Positions 26,298 to 34,660 of a stretch of 57,636 nt of DNA are shown one piece after another. Each line of letters begins with the position of its first letter. The stretch's first letter is position 1. The position numbers were made by a program, and so were the translations under genes. The DNA comes from Taishania sp. (lineage in GTDB: Bacteria; Bacteroidota; Bacteroidia; Flavobacteriales_D; Crocinitomicaceae): the NCBI GenBank assembly GCA_030150045.1, contig JASLGM010000040.1, positions 1 to 57,636 of the forward strand, in the 5' to 3' direction. Under the pieces are notes generated by a model. It was not told the DNA's origin and did not search any database. It was given only the letters and a program-made list of their open reading frames with translations.

Positions 26298-26972
26298 ATG
26301 AAAAATTTTTTTCAAATGTTAATACTTGCTTTTTCAACTGTTTTTGGAGTAAGTGTTTTCGCTCAAGTAAAAGAAGTACACGTAACTCCATCTGATGCTA
26401 AGATTTATTTAAATGGAAGTGAAGTAGGAAATGGTATGTATACGGTAAAATTCAGTAAGAAGGTAGACTTCGTGATGTTGAAATTTGAAGCGTCAGGGCA
26501 TATTTCTAAGGAGGTTAAGTTGTTGCGTACGAATCCAAATAAAACCATTCAATATGCATTAGCAGTTGATGAGGCAGAAATGAATTCAGTTGGTGGAGAA
26601 GGTATTGAATTAGCAAACAAATGGTTTGATATAAATACAAAATCAGGTATGACTGAAGATCATGCGTGGAAGCGCCTTATGGGTGTTGTGTTAAAATACT
26701 TTGACAACGTTGAGGTGAGAGATAAATCAGCAGGGTGGATTAAGACTTCTTGGTTGACAAATGATTTTACATCTCAATTTGTTAGAACTAATTTAGAGAT
26801 AAAAATCATGATGGGAGACGATGATTTGAAGTACAGAGCTAGAATTACTAGTGAAATCGCTGATCGTGATTGTGGTAAAACATCTCAATGCTTCAAAAAG
26901 TATGATCGTGTATTGAAAAAGTACGAAAAAATCATTGAGGAGTTACAAAATTCATTAGGAGGGAATAATTAA
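26298..26972 (+). CDS. Hypothetical periplasmic protein with PEGA-like N-terminus
   Basis: A 224-residue protein of unknown function. A signal peptide (MKNFFQMLILAFSTVFGVSV, then FAQ) ends at about residue 23. Residues 24-90 (VTPSDAKIYLNGSEVGNGMY, then LKFEASGHISKEVKL) resemble a PEGA surface-exposed beta domain, and the rest is helical. A Cys pair (CGKTSQC) near residue 194 could form a disulfide. The gene is followed by a run of three hairpins. Confidence 0.65.
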   Translation: MKNFFQMLILAFSTVFGVSVFAQVKEVHVTPSDAKIYLNGSEVGNGMYTVKFSKKVDFVMLKFEASGHISKEVKLLRTNPNKTIQYALAVDEAEMNSVGGEGIELANKWFDINTKSGMTEDHAWKRLMGVVLKYFDNVEVRDKSAGWIKTSWLTNDFTSQFVRTNLEIKIMMGDDDLKYRARITSEIADRDCGKTSQCFKKYDRVLKKYEKIIEELQNSLGGNN

Positions 26973-27051
26973 TTATTACACCTTATGTTTTTCTAAATGG
27001 CCACTGCTATTTGTTGAAAATGAAAATTATACACTAATCAATTCTAATCAA

Positions 27052-27084
27052 GAAGGTGCTCTTTTGAGAGTAGGGGGCATCTTC
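27052..27084 (+). terminator. Intergenic hairpin 1 of 3
   Basis: GAAGGTGC and GCATCTTC pair over 8 bp (one G-U), with an inner CTCT/AGAG pairing. No T-tract follows directly. It lies 80 bases after the stop at 26972. Confidence 0.45.
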
Positions 27085-27089
27085 AAATT

Positions 27090-27155
27090 AAATCTCTTTA
27101 GATGTTGTTTAGCTGAATTCATGTTCAGTTTCATTTAGAGAGATTTTTATCTATT
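27090..27155 (+). terminator. Intergenic hairpin 2 of 3, long stem
   Basis: AAATCTCTTTAGATG and CATTTAGAGAGATTT form a 15-bp stem with two G-U pairs. Its loop contains a second small hairpin, CTGAA-TTCATG-TTCAG. TTTTATCTATTTTT follows. It can act as a terminator but is unusually elaborate for one. Confidence 0.5.
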
Positions 27156-27182
27156 TTTAATCACTATTTGTTAGGTTGATGG

Positions 27183-27215
27183 TCCCCATACTATATTGTA
27201 TGGGGATTTTTTTTT
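27183..27215 (+). terminator. Intergenic hairpin 3 of 3, strong terminator
   Basis: TCCCCATAC and GTATGGGGA form a perfect 9-bp stem with a 6-base loop, followed by nine T. This is a strong intrinsic terminator about 80 bases before the histidine kinase gene. Confidence 0.85.
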
Positions 27216-27297
27216 CTGAACTTTTGTTATTTCCCTTATGGATTTCGCTAAATAATTGTAAGTTTATACTTATCAATCACTTGTTCAAAATTCATAC

Positions 27298-29031
27298 GTG
27301 CATTTTTTTCGTTTATTTTTCTTCTTTTCTATTTTTCTAGTTGGTTTATCTGCTGAAGTGAAAGCGCATACGCCAGAAGAAACGTTGGAAGGAATTCAGC
27401 AAACATTGATTAAGGGACAATACCGTGTTACCATTACTAATGGTCAGCAAGCGCTTCGAACGATTTCGTTTTCTAGAGATCAAAAAGCTGAAGTTAACCT
27501 TACTTTGGCTCGGGCTTATCAATACAAGATTATTTATGATAGTGCTTTTTATTGTTTTAAAATAGCCATGAATATTTTTGAGGAAAACAAGAATATAAAA
27601 GGGTTGACAGAGGGGACTATTTGGTTGATGGAATACTATCGTTCCACCTCCAATGTGTATCAGTATCGTAAGATGGAGTCCCAAGCCGAAAACTATTTGA
27701 AACGGGAACCTAATACGCTTTTACAAGCGTTGTTTGTGAATAGAAAGGGTGCTTTTGTCAATCAGTTTTATACAGATTCCTCTGATTATGCCAAGGATTT
27801 ATGTTTAAGTAGTATTTCTATGGTCCAAGGATACTCCTCTCCATTAGCGCAATACATTCGTGCAAATGCCATGGTTGATATAGGGTATACCTATGAAAAG
27901 AAACTTGATGCGACTTGTATTATTTGGTATAAAAAAGCGCAAAAGATTTGGGAGGAAATGGAGAACTTGCATTATCGTTCCCAAATTTATCAAAACCTTT
28001 CGAGTGGTTATTTTCATTTGAAGGATTACAAGATGGCTTTGATTTATTCTGACTCTTGTATGCAAATCGTGGAAAGGAAAAATTATGCAGATATACGATC
28101 AAGTATCTATTTTATTCAATCACATATTTACGAAGCGCTAGGGCAACCAAAGGAAGCATTGTTGGCATTGCGTAAATATCATGCCTCTGATTATTTTACA
28201 ATTCAGATGGATGTGTATCAAATGATGACAGCTGCTGAGGAATTGTATTTAATAGAGCGTAAAGAAAAAGAATTGCAATTGCGTATTGCCGAGATTGAGT
28301 TGTCAGAGCAAATTGCAGAAAGAGTAGCGTTTGAACGTAATGTTGTGGCAGCTATGGCAGGAACTTTGGTTGTTTTGATTTTATTTTTATTTTTTATTTT
28401 TCGAAAGATAAATAGAGATCGAGAAGAATTGAAGCAGACTTTAGAGTTGAATAGGATTTTGTTGAAAGAGGTAAATCATCGGGTGAAGAATAATCTTACT
28501 TTCTTAAAAAGTATGCTCTATTTGAAAGAGAAATATGTTAGTGATCCAGAAGTGAAGAATATATTGATTGAATTTCAGTCAAGGATTCAAGCAATGGCGT
28601 ATGTTCATACGGAGCTTTATGCGATGAAAGATAATCGGGGTTGGGTGGATTTGAATAAGATCATAGACGCCAATGTTCAGGAGTATATTTCCGTGATGGA
28701 GCAGCGTGAAGTAGAGTTGGTAATTCACGTTGAAGGGAAGTTGGAATTGGTAAAAATTGATATTGGGTTAAGTTTGATGTTGATGTTGAATGAGTTGATT
28801 ACCAATTCTATGAAGCATATTCCAAGTGATAAAATTGAAATACGGATTTCTTTGTTGAATAAAAACAATCGAATTAATGTATGTTATTCCGATTCCGGCG
28901 ATGGCGTGACAAAGGATCAGTTTGAAAACGCAACAGGATTTGGGCTACGAATGGTTCGATTGATGATAAAGCAAGTAAAAGGAGAAATTTCCTTTGGTCA
29001 TAAACATATTAATTTTTCAGTTCCAGAATAA
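27298..29031 (+). CDS. TPR-containing sensor histidine kinase (HisKA_2 type)
   Basis: A 577-residue membrane sensor. A signal-like N-terminus (MHFFRLFFFFSIFLVGLSA) is followed by TPR-like helical repeats to about 310, presumably periplasmic. A coiled segment and one membrane helix (about 345-365) come next. The phospho-acceptor is His394 in EVNHRVKNNL, the HisKA_2 signature, and the ATPase domain has the N box LNELITNS, G1 DSGDGV and G2 GFGLRMV. The start codon is GTG; no in-frame ATG lies upstream of the signal sequence. Its stop overlaps the next ATG by one base (TAATG), so the pair is translationally coupled. The signal is unknown. Confidence 0.88.
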   Translation: MHFFRLFFFFSIFLVGLSAEVKAHTPEETLEGIQQTLIKGQYRVTITNGQQALRTISFSRDQKAEVNLTLARAYQYKIIYDSAFYCFKIAMNIFEENKNIKGLTEGTIWLMEYYRSTSNVYQYRKMESQAENYLKREPNTLLQALFVNRKGAFVNQFYTDSSDYAKDLCLSSISMVQGYSSPLAQYIRANAMVDIGYTYEKKLDATCIIWYKKAQKIWEEMENLHYRSQIYQNLSSGYFHLKDYKMALIYSDSCMQIVERKNYADIRSSIYFIQSHIYEALGQPKEALLALRKYHASDYFTIQMDVYQMMTAAEELYLIERKEKELQLRIAEIELSEQIAERVAFERNVVAAMAGTLVVLILFLFFIFRKINRDREELKQTLELNRILLKEVNHRVKNNLTFLKSMLYLKEKYVSDPEVKNILIEFQSRIQAMAYVHTELYAMKDNRGWVDLNKIIDANVQEYISVMEQREVELVIHVEGKLELVKIDIGLSLMLMLNELITNSMKHIPSDKIEIRISLLNKNNRINVCYSDSGDGVTKDQFENATGFGLRMVRLMIKQVKGEISFGHKHINFSVPE

Positions 29032-29723
29032 TGAAGAATCTCAAAGTATTAATTGTAGAAGACGAGTTGATTATTGCAGAGATGTTACTGGAAATGCTGC
29101 AAGGTGAACAAGTGACGTGTATTCAAGTGGCCTCTTCTTTTTCAGAAGGGTTGCAGTTGTTGGCGAATCACCGCTTTGATGTGGTTTTTATGGATGTGCG
29201 CATTGGAGAAGGTAAAACAGGTGTGGATTTGGCGGAAATTATTCGTCAGAAGTATGATATGAATATTATTTTCACGACTTCATATAGTGACCCTAAGACC
29301 TTGCAATCTATCGCAGCAATTCGACCTGATATGTATGTTTCTAAGCCTTATCGTATAAGTGATGTACGTGCGGCGTTAAATATTGTACAACAGAAAGTAC
29401 AGCCGAACAAAACCATTAAATTGAAGTCTGGAAGTGATTATTTTACTTTATTGATTGATGATATTCAATTTATTAAAGCGGATAATATTTATTTGGTGAT
29501 TTATTGTGATAAAAAGCGTCATTTAGTTAGGTCGTCGATGGAGCATTTTTTGGAAGAGTACAAAGTTGCTGGTTTAGTACGTACGCATAGAAGTTATGCT
29601 GTGAGGTTGGAAAAAATAGATCGTTATGAGGAGGGTGTTTTGTTTATTGGGGAGTATGAAATTCCGGTTTCGAAATCGAATAGGAAGGAGCTTTTACAGC
29701 GTTATGAAGAACGGGAATGTTGA
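29031..29723 (+). CDS. LytTR-family response regulator
   Basis: A 230-residue DNA-binding regulator paired with the upstream kinase. The receiver domain (1-120) has the acidic pair ED at 10-11, the phospho-acceptor Asp55 (VVFMDVRIG) and Lys in SKPYR (about 105). Residues 128-226 form a LytTR domain (IQFIKADNIYLVIYC, GLVRTHRSYAVRL). Its targets are not visible in the sequence. A family A repeat follows. Confidence 0.92.
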   Translation: MKNLKVLIVEDELIIAEMLLEMLQGEQVTCIQVASSFSEGLQLLANHRFDVVFMDVRIGEGKTGVDLAEIIRQKYDMNIIFTTSYSDPKTLQSIAAIRPDMYVSKPYRISDVRAALNIVQQKVQPNKTIKLKSGSDYFTLLIDDIQFIKADNIYLVIYCDKKRHLVRSSMEHFLEEYKVAGLVRTHRSYAVRLEKIDRYEEGVLFIGEYEIPVSKSNRKELLQRYEEREC

Positions 29724-29737
29724 TGAGTGTGAGATTC

Positions 29738-29884
29738 CAGCCCGGGGGAGCGCGGTAGCTAAACGAATTAAAAAGGTGTGAACGCTTGCTTGCCATTGCG
29801 ACCAACGGAAGCGCATGGTTAGCAGCAAGTGAACCCTTTTTTATGAGTTTACTAAAGCGCGTAGACCGTTTAGGCTGCCAAAAA
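29738..29884 (+). repeat. Family A dispersed repeat, copy 5
   Basis: The best-preserved copy, from CAGCCCGGGGG to GGCTGCCAAA. Outer variable arm AAAAAGG/CCTTTTT, inner arms CTTGCT/AGCAAG and CCATTGCG/CGCATGG, apical loop ACCAACGGAAG. GTGAAC occurs on each side of the inner stem in the same orientation. No B copy is adjacent. Confidence 0.92.
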
Positions 29885-29974
29885 GTTATTCTTTTGATCT
29901 TACAACTTTTTCACTTTGATAAATAATTCTAAAACTTATTGAATTTTGGGTAAAAAAAATTGCATTTATTTAGC

Positions 29975-29982
29975 TAATTTTG
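29975..29982 (+). promoter_or_regulatory. Probable sigma-A -7 element for yebC
   Basis: TAATTTTG matches TAnnTTTG, 21 bases before the yebC ATG. TTG triplets are present upstream but at 12 and 26 bases, outside the usual 17-23. Confidence 0.5.
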
Positions 29983-30003
29983 ATCCAATAATATGACATT
30001 AAA

Positions 30004-30714
30004 ATGGGAAGAGCATTTGAATACCGCAGAGCAGCAAAAGAGAAAAGATGGGACAAAATGTCCAAATTGTTTCCAAAATTAGGGAAGGCAATAACATTGG
30101 CAGCAAAAGAAGGTGGACAAGATCCAGAGATGAATGCTGCGCTTAGATCGGCGATAAAGAACGCGAAGGCGGAAAATATGCCGAAAGACAACATTGATGC
30201 TGCGATAAAACGTGCAACCGCTAAGGATGCAGAGGCTTATTCAGAAATAATTTATGAAGGAAAAGGACCTCATGGTGTTTTGGTTTATGTAGAATGTGCT
30301 ACAGACAATCCGACACGTACAGTAGCGAATGTGAAGTCTTACTTTAACAAAGCAGGGGGTGGTGTTGTTCCAAATGGTTCATTGGAATTTATGTTTAACA
30401 GAAAGGCCGTTTTTGAGTTTGCAATGACCCCGGATTTGGATACAGAATCTATGGAATTAGAGTTGATTGATGCAGGATTGGAGGAGATTGAAGTAGAAGG
30501 TGATACCGTTTTTGTTTATGGTGATTATACTTCATTTGGTTCATTAGGTGCTGCACTTGATGCGCTTGGTGTTGATGTTACAAAAGCGACTTTGCAACGT
30601 ATTGCTTCTTCTCCAGTAGATTTCACAGAGGAGCAGCTGGTGGATATTGAAAAAATGTTGGATAAGATTGAAGACGATGACGATATTCAACAAGTTTTTA
30701 CGAATATTGCTTAA
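30004..30714 (+). CDS. YebC/PmpR family protein
   Basis: A 236-residue YebC/DUF28 protein. Members act as transcriptional regulators or, as shown more recently for some, relieve ribosome stalling at proline-rich stretches; which applies here cannot be read from sequence. Family segments are GRAFEYRRAAKEKRWDKMSK (start), ENMPKDNIDAAIKRA (about 58-72) and YEGKGPHGVLVYVE. Length and start are normal. It is preceded by its own promoter box and followed after 61 bases by porW. Confidence 0.92.
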   Translation: MGRAFEYRRAAKEKRWDKMSKLFPKLGKAITLAAKEGGQDPEMNAALRSAIKNAKAENMPKDNIDAAIKRATAKDAEAYSEIIYEGKGPHGVLVYVECATDNPTRTVANVKSYFNKAGGGVVPNGSLEFMFNRKAVFEFAMTPDLDTESMELELIDAGLEEIEVEGDTVFVYGDYTSFGSLGAALDALGVDVTKATLQRIASSPVDFTEEQLVDIEKMLDKIEDDDDIQQVFTNIA

Positions 30715-30775
30715 AAGCGTTAAATTCACGCAATAATTCAGCAAATTAATAGTTATTATTGCGATTCTCAGATAA

Positions 30776-33466
30776 ATGCAAAGGAAAAATACATATATAA
30801 TAGGGGCTGTAATGTCCCTTTCCCTTTTACTGGTGTTTTCGTGCTCTACGGAAAAAAACACATCAGTAAATCGTGCGTTCCATTATGTTACTGCTCGTTA
30901 TAATGGGCATTGGAATGCTAATGAGCTTCTCAATGTTTCCATGGCTAACTTTAGAGCGAACTTGGAAGAAGATTATTATGAATTGATTCCGATAGAGGCT
31001 TTGCCTGATGAAAAGCAAGTTGAAGCTTTACATTCGCCAATTGACACGGCTATTGTAAAGGTGAAAAAGGTGATTGCTGATCATTCCATGCCTGGATTAG
31101 AAAATGCATCTCGAAAGAATGCAGAGCACAATAAGTATATTGACGAAAACTGGCTGACTATTGGTCGTGCGCATTATCTGCGTAGAGATTATGAAACAGC
31201 CATGCGAAACTTCAAGTTTGTAAATCAATATTTCTCAGATGACCCATCGAATTATACAGCAGAAATGTGGATGGCTAAAACGAACATGAAAATCGGTAAG
31301 ATGACCGAGGCTAAGTTCAATTTAGATCGTGTTAACGCTGCCATGGATGGAATTACGAGTTCTTACCAGCAACCGACAGAAAAGAAAAAGAAACAAACAA
31401 AGGCGCAGAAATTAAATAATTCTGCAAAAAGTAAGGATAAAGATGCAGCTCCTGCTAAATTTCCGAATAAGATTCGTTTTGAATTGATGTTGACCAATGC
31501 CGAATTTCAGCGATTAAGCAAGAATAAGGAAGAAACCATCAATTATCTTGAGAAATCTTTGGATTACGCAAAACATTCTGAAGACAAAGGACGTGTGCAT
31601 TTTGTGTTGGCTCAAATGTATGAGAAAGAAGGGAATACAAGTAAATCTAGTGAACATTACAAAAAAGCAGTAAAACATAAGGTAGTTTATGGAATGAATT
31701 TCCATGCAGCATTGCGAGCGAACTTACTTGCTGGAGGACCTAAAATGGAAAAGGGTCTGAATAAAATGTTGAAAGATGCCAAGAATGCGGAGTATAAAGA
31801 TCAAATTTATTATACGCTTGCTGAGATGGAATTGAATCGTGGTAATGAGGATGTTGCTATGGTTCACCTAACGAATTCGGCTTTTTATTCTACAAAGAAT
31901 ACACGCCAAAAAGGGAAGGCTTATTTGAAAATGGGTGATCTACGCTATGCAAAGAGAGATTACATTCGCGCACAAAAATATTACGATTCTTGTGTTAAAG
32001 TGACGGACAATACTTTTCCTAAATACGATGAAATTAGTAGTAAGGCTAGGCAGTTAGAGGCTTTAGTAAGTGCTGTTGAAACAGCACATTTTGAGGATAG
32101 TGTTCAACGTATTGCACGCATGGATGAATCGACTCAAGAGAATTTCTTGAAGGATTTAATTAAAAAGCGTGAGGAGGAGGAGAAGATCAGGAAGCAACGT
32201 GAGGCGGAGAAAATGAGAGAATTAGCAAAGAATAACAACGCTTTTTCTATGGATTTGAATGCTAAAGGATCGGGTTACTGGAACAACGGAAAGTCGTTGC
32301 AAGACGGTTTTAACGAATTTAAGAAGAAATGGGGACAGCGTGAGAACGAAGATAACTGGAGACGTTCTGACAAAGTGCCTGTTCTCGAAGCACCAAGTGA
32401 AGACAGTGGTGATCTAGCTGTTAATGAGGACGGAACACCAGTTGTTAAAGAAGAGGTTGTTAAAGATCCGATTGCGGATTTAAAGAAAGGACTACCTGTA
32501 ACGGATGAAGATTTTGAACAGTCGAATATTCGTATGGAGGCCGCCTTATATAAAGCAGGAATAATATATAAGGAACAATTAAATGAAATGAGTCTTGGTG
32601 TTGCCCAATTTGAAAAGGTAATTGCTAATCCGTACGAATCTGAGGTTGATCCTCAGGCTGCGTTTCAATTGTATCGTTTATATGAATTAAGTGATCCAAG
32701 CAAGGCTGTTGTTCACAAGGATTATATATTGAATAATTTCCCGAATTCTGATTTTGCGAATTATATGCGAGATCCAGATTACTTTGTTAAGTTGAAGGAA
32801 CGAAATGCTTTGGCGGAACAAGAGTTTGTTTCTTTGTTAGATCGTTACAACAGAGGTTTGTATTATCCTGTAATGGCCAAAGCTGAATCCATGCTTGAGG
32901 AAGAAGGTGATAATGATTTTAAGCCTAAGTTCATGTTGATCTATGCGATGAGTAAGGCACAAACTTCTTCTAATAAAGAAGATGCTCTACCTATGTTAGA
33001 ACAGTTAGTTGCTGCCTATCCTGAATCTGATGAAGGAAAGCGAGGTGCGGATATGATTAACATCATAAAAAACGGATATTCAAAAAATGAGCCTGCTGTC
33101 TTTGGTAATAAAACCATTTATACCTATGAAGAGGAAGGGCCGCAAGTAGTCTTGATCTTTTTGGAGGAAAAAGATAATATTGATCTTGCTAAGTCTAAGA
33201 TTTCTGATTTTACGCGTGAGTTTTTCCCTAAGTCAAGGCTGAAGGTTACAACCAGTTTGTTGGGCGAACGTACCTTAGTAATGATATCTGAGTTTCCGAG
33301 TGAAAAAGAAGCACGTGAATACACCCGTAAGTATGGAGATACGCGTAAATATTTATTGGATCTTCAAAAAGCAAGACGTGTAGTTATTTCACCAAAGAAC
33401 TTACGATTGTTGTTTGAAACGAATAAAGTGGAAGATTATATTCTCTTCTACGAGGAGTATTTCTAA
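30776..33466 (+). CDS. porW: PorW/SprE-like type IX secretion TPR lipoprotein
   Basis: An 896-residue lipoprotein of the T9SS, needed in related bacteria for secretion and gliding. The signal ends in a lipobox (LLLVFSC, Cys23). The family's N-terminal segment NRAFHYVTARYNGHWNANE follows, then TPR-type helical repeats over about 100-450 and 590-770. A Lys-rich spacer (about 205-225) and a Glu/Arg-rich coiled segment (about 460-485) interrupt them. Its stop overlaps the atpZ ATG by one base, so it is coupled to the ATP synthase cluster. The three CHU_C or Por_Secre_tail proteins in this window are plausible clients of the system. PorW is assigned on N-terminal pattern and architecture. Confidence 0.83.
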   Translation: MQRKNTYIIGAVMSLSLLLVFSCSTEKNTSVNRAFHYVTARYNGHWNANELLNVSMANFRANLEEDYYELIPIEALPDEKQVEALHSPIDTAIVKVKKVIADHSMPGLENASRKNAEHNKYIDENWLTIGRAHYLRRDYETAMRNFKFVNQYFSDDPSNYTAEMWMAKTNMKIGKMTEAKFNLDRVNAAMDGITSSYQQPTEKKKKQTKAQKLNNSAKSKDKDAAPAKFPNKIRFELMLTNAEFQRLSKNKEETINYLEKSLDYAKHSEDKGRVHFVLAQMYEKEGNTSKSSEHYKKAVKHKVVYGMNFHAALRANLLAGGPKMEKGLNKMLKDAKNAEYKDQIYYTLAEMELNRGNEDVAMVHLTNSAFYSTKNTRQKGKAYLKMGDLRYAKRDYIRAQKYYDSCVKVTDNTFPKYDEISSKARQLEALVSAVETAHFEDSVQRIARMDESTQENFLKDLIKKREEEEKIRKQREAEKMRELAKNNNAFSMDLNAKGSGYWNNGKSLQDGFNEFKKKWGQRENEDNWRRSDKVPVLEAPSEDSGDLAVNEDGTPVVKEEVVKDPIADLKKGLPVTDEDFEQSNIRMEAALYKAGIIYKEQLNEMSLGVAQFEKVIANPYESEVDPQAAFQLYRLYELSDPSKAVVHKDYILNNFPNSDFANYMRDPDYFVKLKERNALAEQEFVSLLDRYNRGLYYPVMAKAESMLEEEGDNDFKPKFMLIYAMSKAQTSSNKEDALPMLEQLVAAYPESDEGKRGADMINIIKNGYSKNEPAVFGNKTIYTYEEEGPQVVLIFLEEKDNIDLAKSKISDFTREFFPKSRLKVTTSLLGERTLVMISEFPSEKEAREYTRKYGDTRKYLLDLQKARRVVISPKNLRLLFETNKVEDYILFYEEYF

Positions 33467-33693
33467 TGAGCGAACAACGTACTCCCAAAGGGATATTAAA
33501 GTATATACGATTTACCGGAATGGGGCTCCAGATGGGGATAACTATCTGGTTGGGTAGTTTGCTCGGAGCGTGGTTAGATCAGCGGCTCCATGTCGAGAAT
33601 CAACTTTTTTACAAAGGAGTGACAATGTTTGCCGTTTTTGGCTCGATTTTTTCTTTTATTCGTCAAGTTATAAAAATCAGTAAAGACGATTAG
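33466..33693 (+). CDS. AtpZ/AtpI-family membrane protein
   Basis: A 75-residue protein with two membrane helices (about 17-34 and 46-64) and the AtpZ-like pattern GLQMGITIWLGSLLGAWLD. Such proteins precede F-type ATP synthase genes and are thought to assist c-ring assembly or Mg transport. It overlaps porW by one base and lies one base before the next gene. Confidence 0.82.
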   Translation: MSEQRTPKGILKYIRFTGMGLQMGITIWLGSLLGAWLDQRLHVENQLFYKGVTMFAVFGSIFSFIRQVIKISKDD

Positions 33694-33694
33694 C

Positions 33695-34087
33695 ATGAAT
33701 TTGAAACGACTTGGTTTATTTGGCCTAATAGCCTTAATTATTTTTTCAATTCTTTTTGGTATTCAATCTCAGTTTATGGGAAAGGAGCCAGTAGAAATGG
33801 TTTCTTTATTTAAAGTTTCTTTTCTTTATTTTTCAGGTGCTTGCATGGTTACTCTGATTCTGCTAGAGTTGATGTCGACTACCGTTCCTGATAAATTAGC
33901 CATTGGTTTTTTGTTGTTGACGATGATTAAGTTAGGTGGATTTATTCTTATTTATATGTCTAGAGAGGATATTCCAAAGTTCATTCGTTTAATGATTTTA
34001 GTTCCTATGTTTTTAGGAGTTGTCGTTGAGGTGCTCTATTTAACTTGGAGGATTAGTCAATTGAACAAAGCTTTTTCTGCTAAGTAA
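33695..34087 (+). CDS. Four-helix membrane protein in the atpI position (copy 1)
   Basis: A 130-residue integral membrane protein with four predicted helices (about 6-23, 43-60, 67-86, 95-117). It resembles the small DUF6168-like proteins found near Bacteroidota ATP synthase genes; function unknown. Its C-terminal half aligns with the next gene product (LLTMIKLGGF against ALMMKMGMF; VPMFLGVVVEVLYL against VPMICFLLLQTVFI), so the two are tandem duplicates. Confidence 0.75.
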   Translation: MNLKRLGLFGLIALIIFSILFGIQSQFMGKEPVEMVSLFKVSFLYFSGACMVTLILLELMSTTVPDKLAIGFLLLTMIKLGGFILIYMSREDIPKFIRLMILVPMFLGVVVEVLYLTWRISQLNKAFSAK

Positions 34088-34115
34088 TCCTTCATTTTAT
34101 TAGTAGATTTGCCGT

Positions 34116-34529
34116 ATGATAAGAAAAAAAGATTTTTTTCGATATGGCTTAGCCATTCTTGTGTGGCTTCTTGTGTTTTTTCTAGGGTTTGCTTTGCAAC
34201 GATCCTTATTGTTTTGCTATTTAGATCAAGAGGTGGAGCCCTTGTCTATTGCTTATCGTTTTTTTGGGGCTATGACCTTGTTAGCGATGCTCGTTATGGA
34301 GTACTTCACTTTTAAGAAAGCTGATAAAGTCATGTTAGTTTACATGGTTGCTTTGATGATGAAGATGGGGATGTTTGCTGTATTTCACATTCAGCTTGAA
34401 GATACTCCTCAACAGGTTCTGTATAGCATGGCTGTTCCTATGATTTGTTTTTTATTGTTGCAGACTGTTTTCATTGTATATAAACTGAATCGTATGAATT
34501 TTGGTTTAAATAAAGAAGATATAGAATGA
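34116..34529 (+). CDS. Four-helix membrane protein in the atpI position (copy 2)
   Basis: A 137-residue protein with the same four-helix layout as its upstream neighbour and a related C-terminal half, including the closing KLNRMN against ISQLN. A role with the ATP synthase rotor or membrane sector is inferred only from position. It starts 29 bases after copy 1 and is followed by the atpB promoter region. Confidence 0.75.
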   Translation: MIRKKDFFRYGLAILVWLLVFFLGFALQRSLLFCYLDQEVEPLSIAYRFFGAMTLLAMLVMEYFTFKKADKVMLVYMVALMMKMGMFAVFHIQLEDTPQQVLYSMAVPMICFLLLQTVFIVYKLNRMNFGLNKEDIE

Positions 34530-34610
34530 AAATAGGGTTGATTTTTAGCTTCCTAAAAAAATGGATGTTTATTAATTCAATAAAATCACGTTATTTTGCA
34601 ATTAATTGTA

Positions 34611-34618
34611 TACTTTTG
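34611..34618 (+). promoter_or_regulatory. Probable sigma-A -7 element for atpB
   Basis: TACTTTTG matches TAnnTTTG, 42 bases before the atpB ATG. It suggests the core ATP synthase genes can be transcribed apart from porW-atpZ. The nearest upstream TTG is only 12 bases away. Confidence 0.5.
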
Positions 34619-34660
34619 CACCAAATTTTGAGAGAACCAATTTATTATTAGTTGATAATT

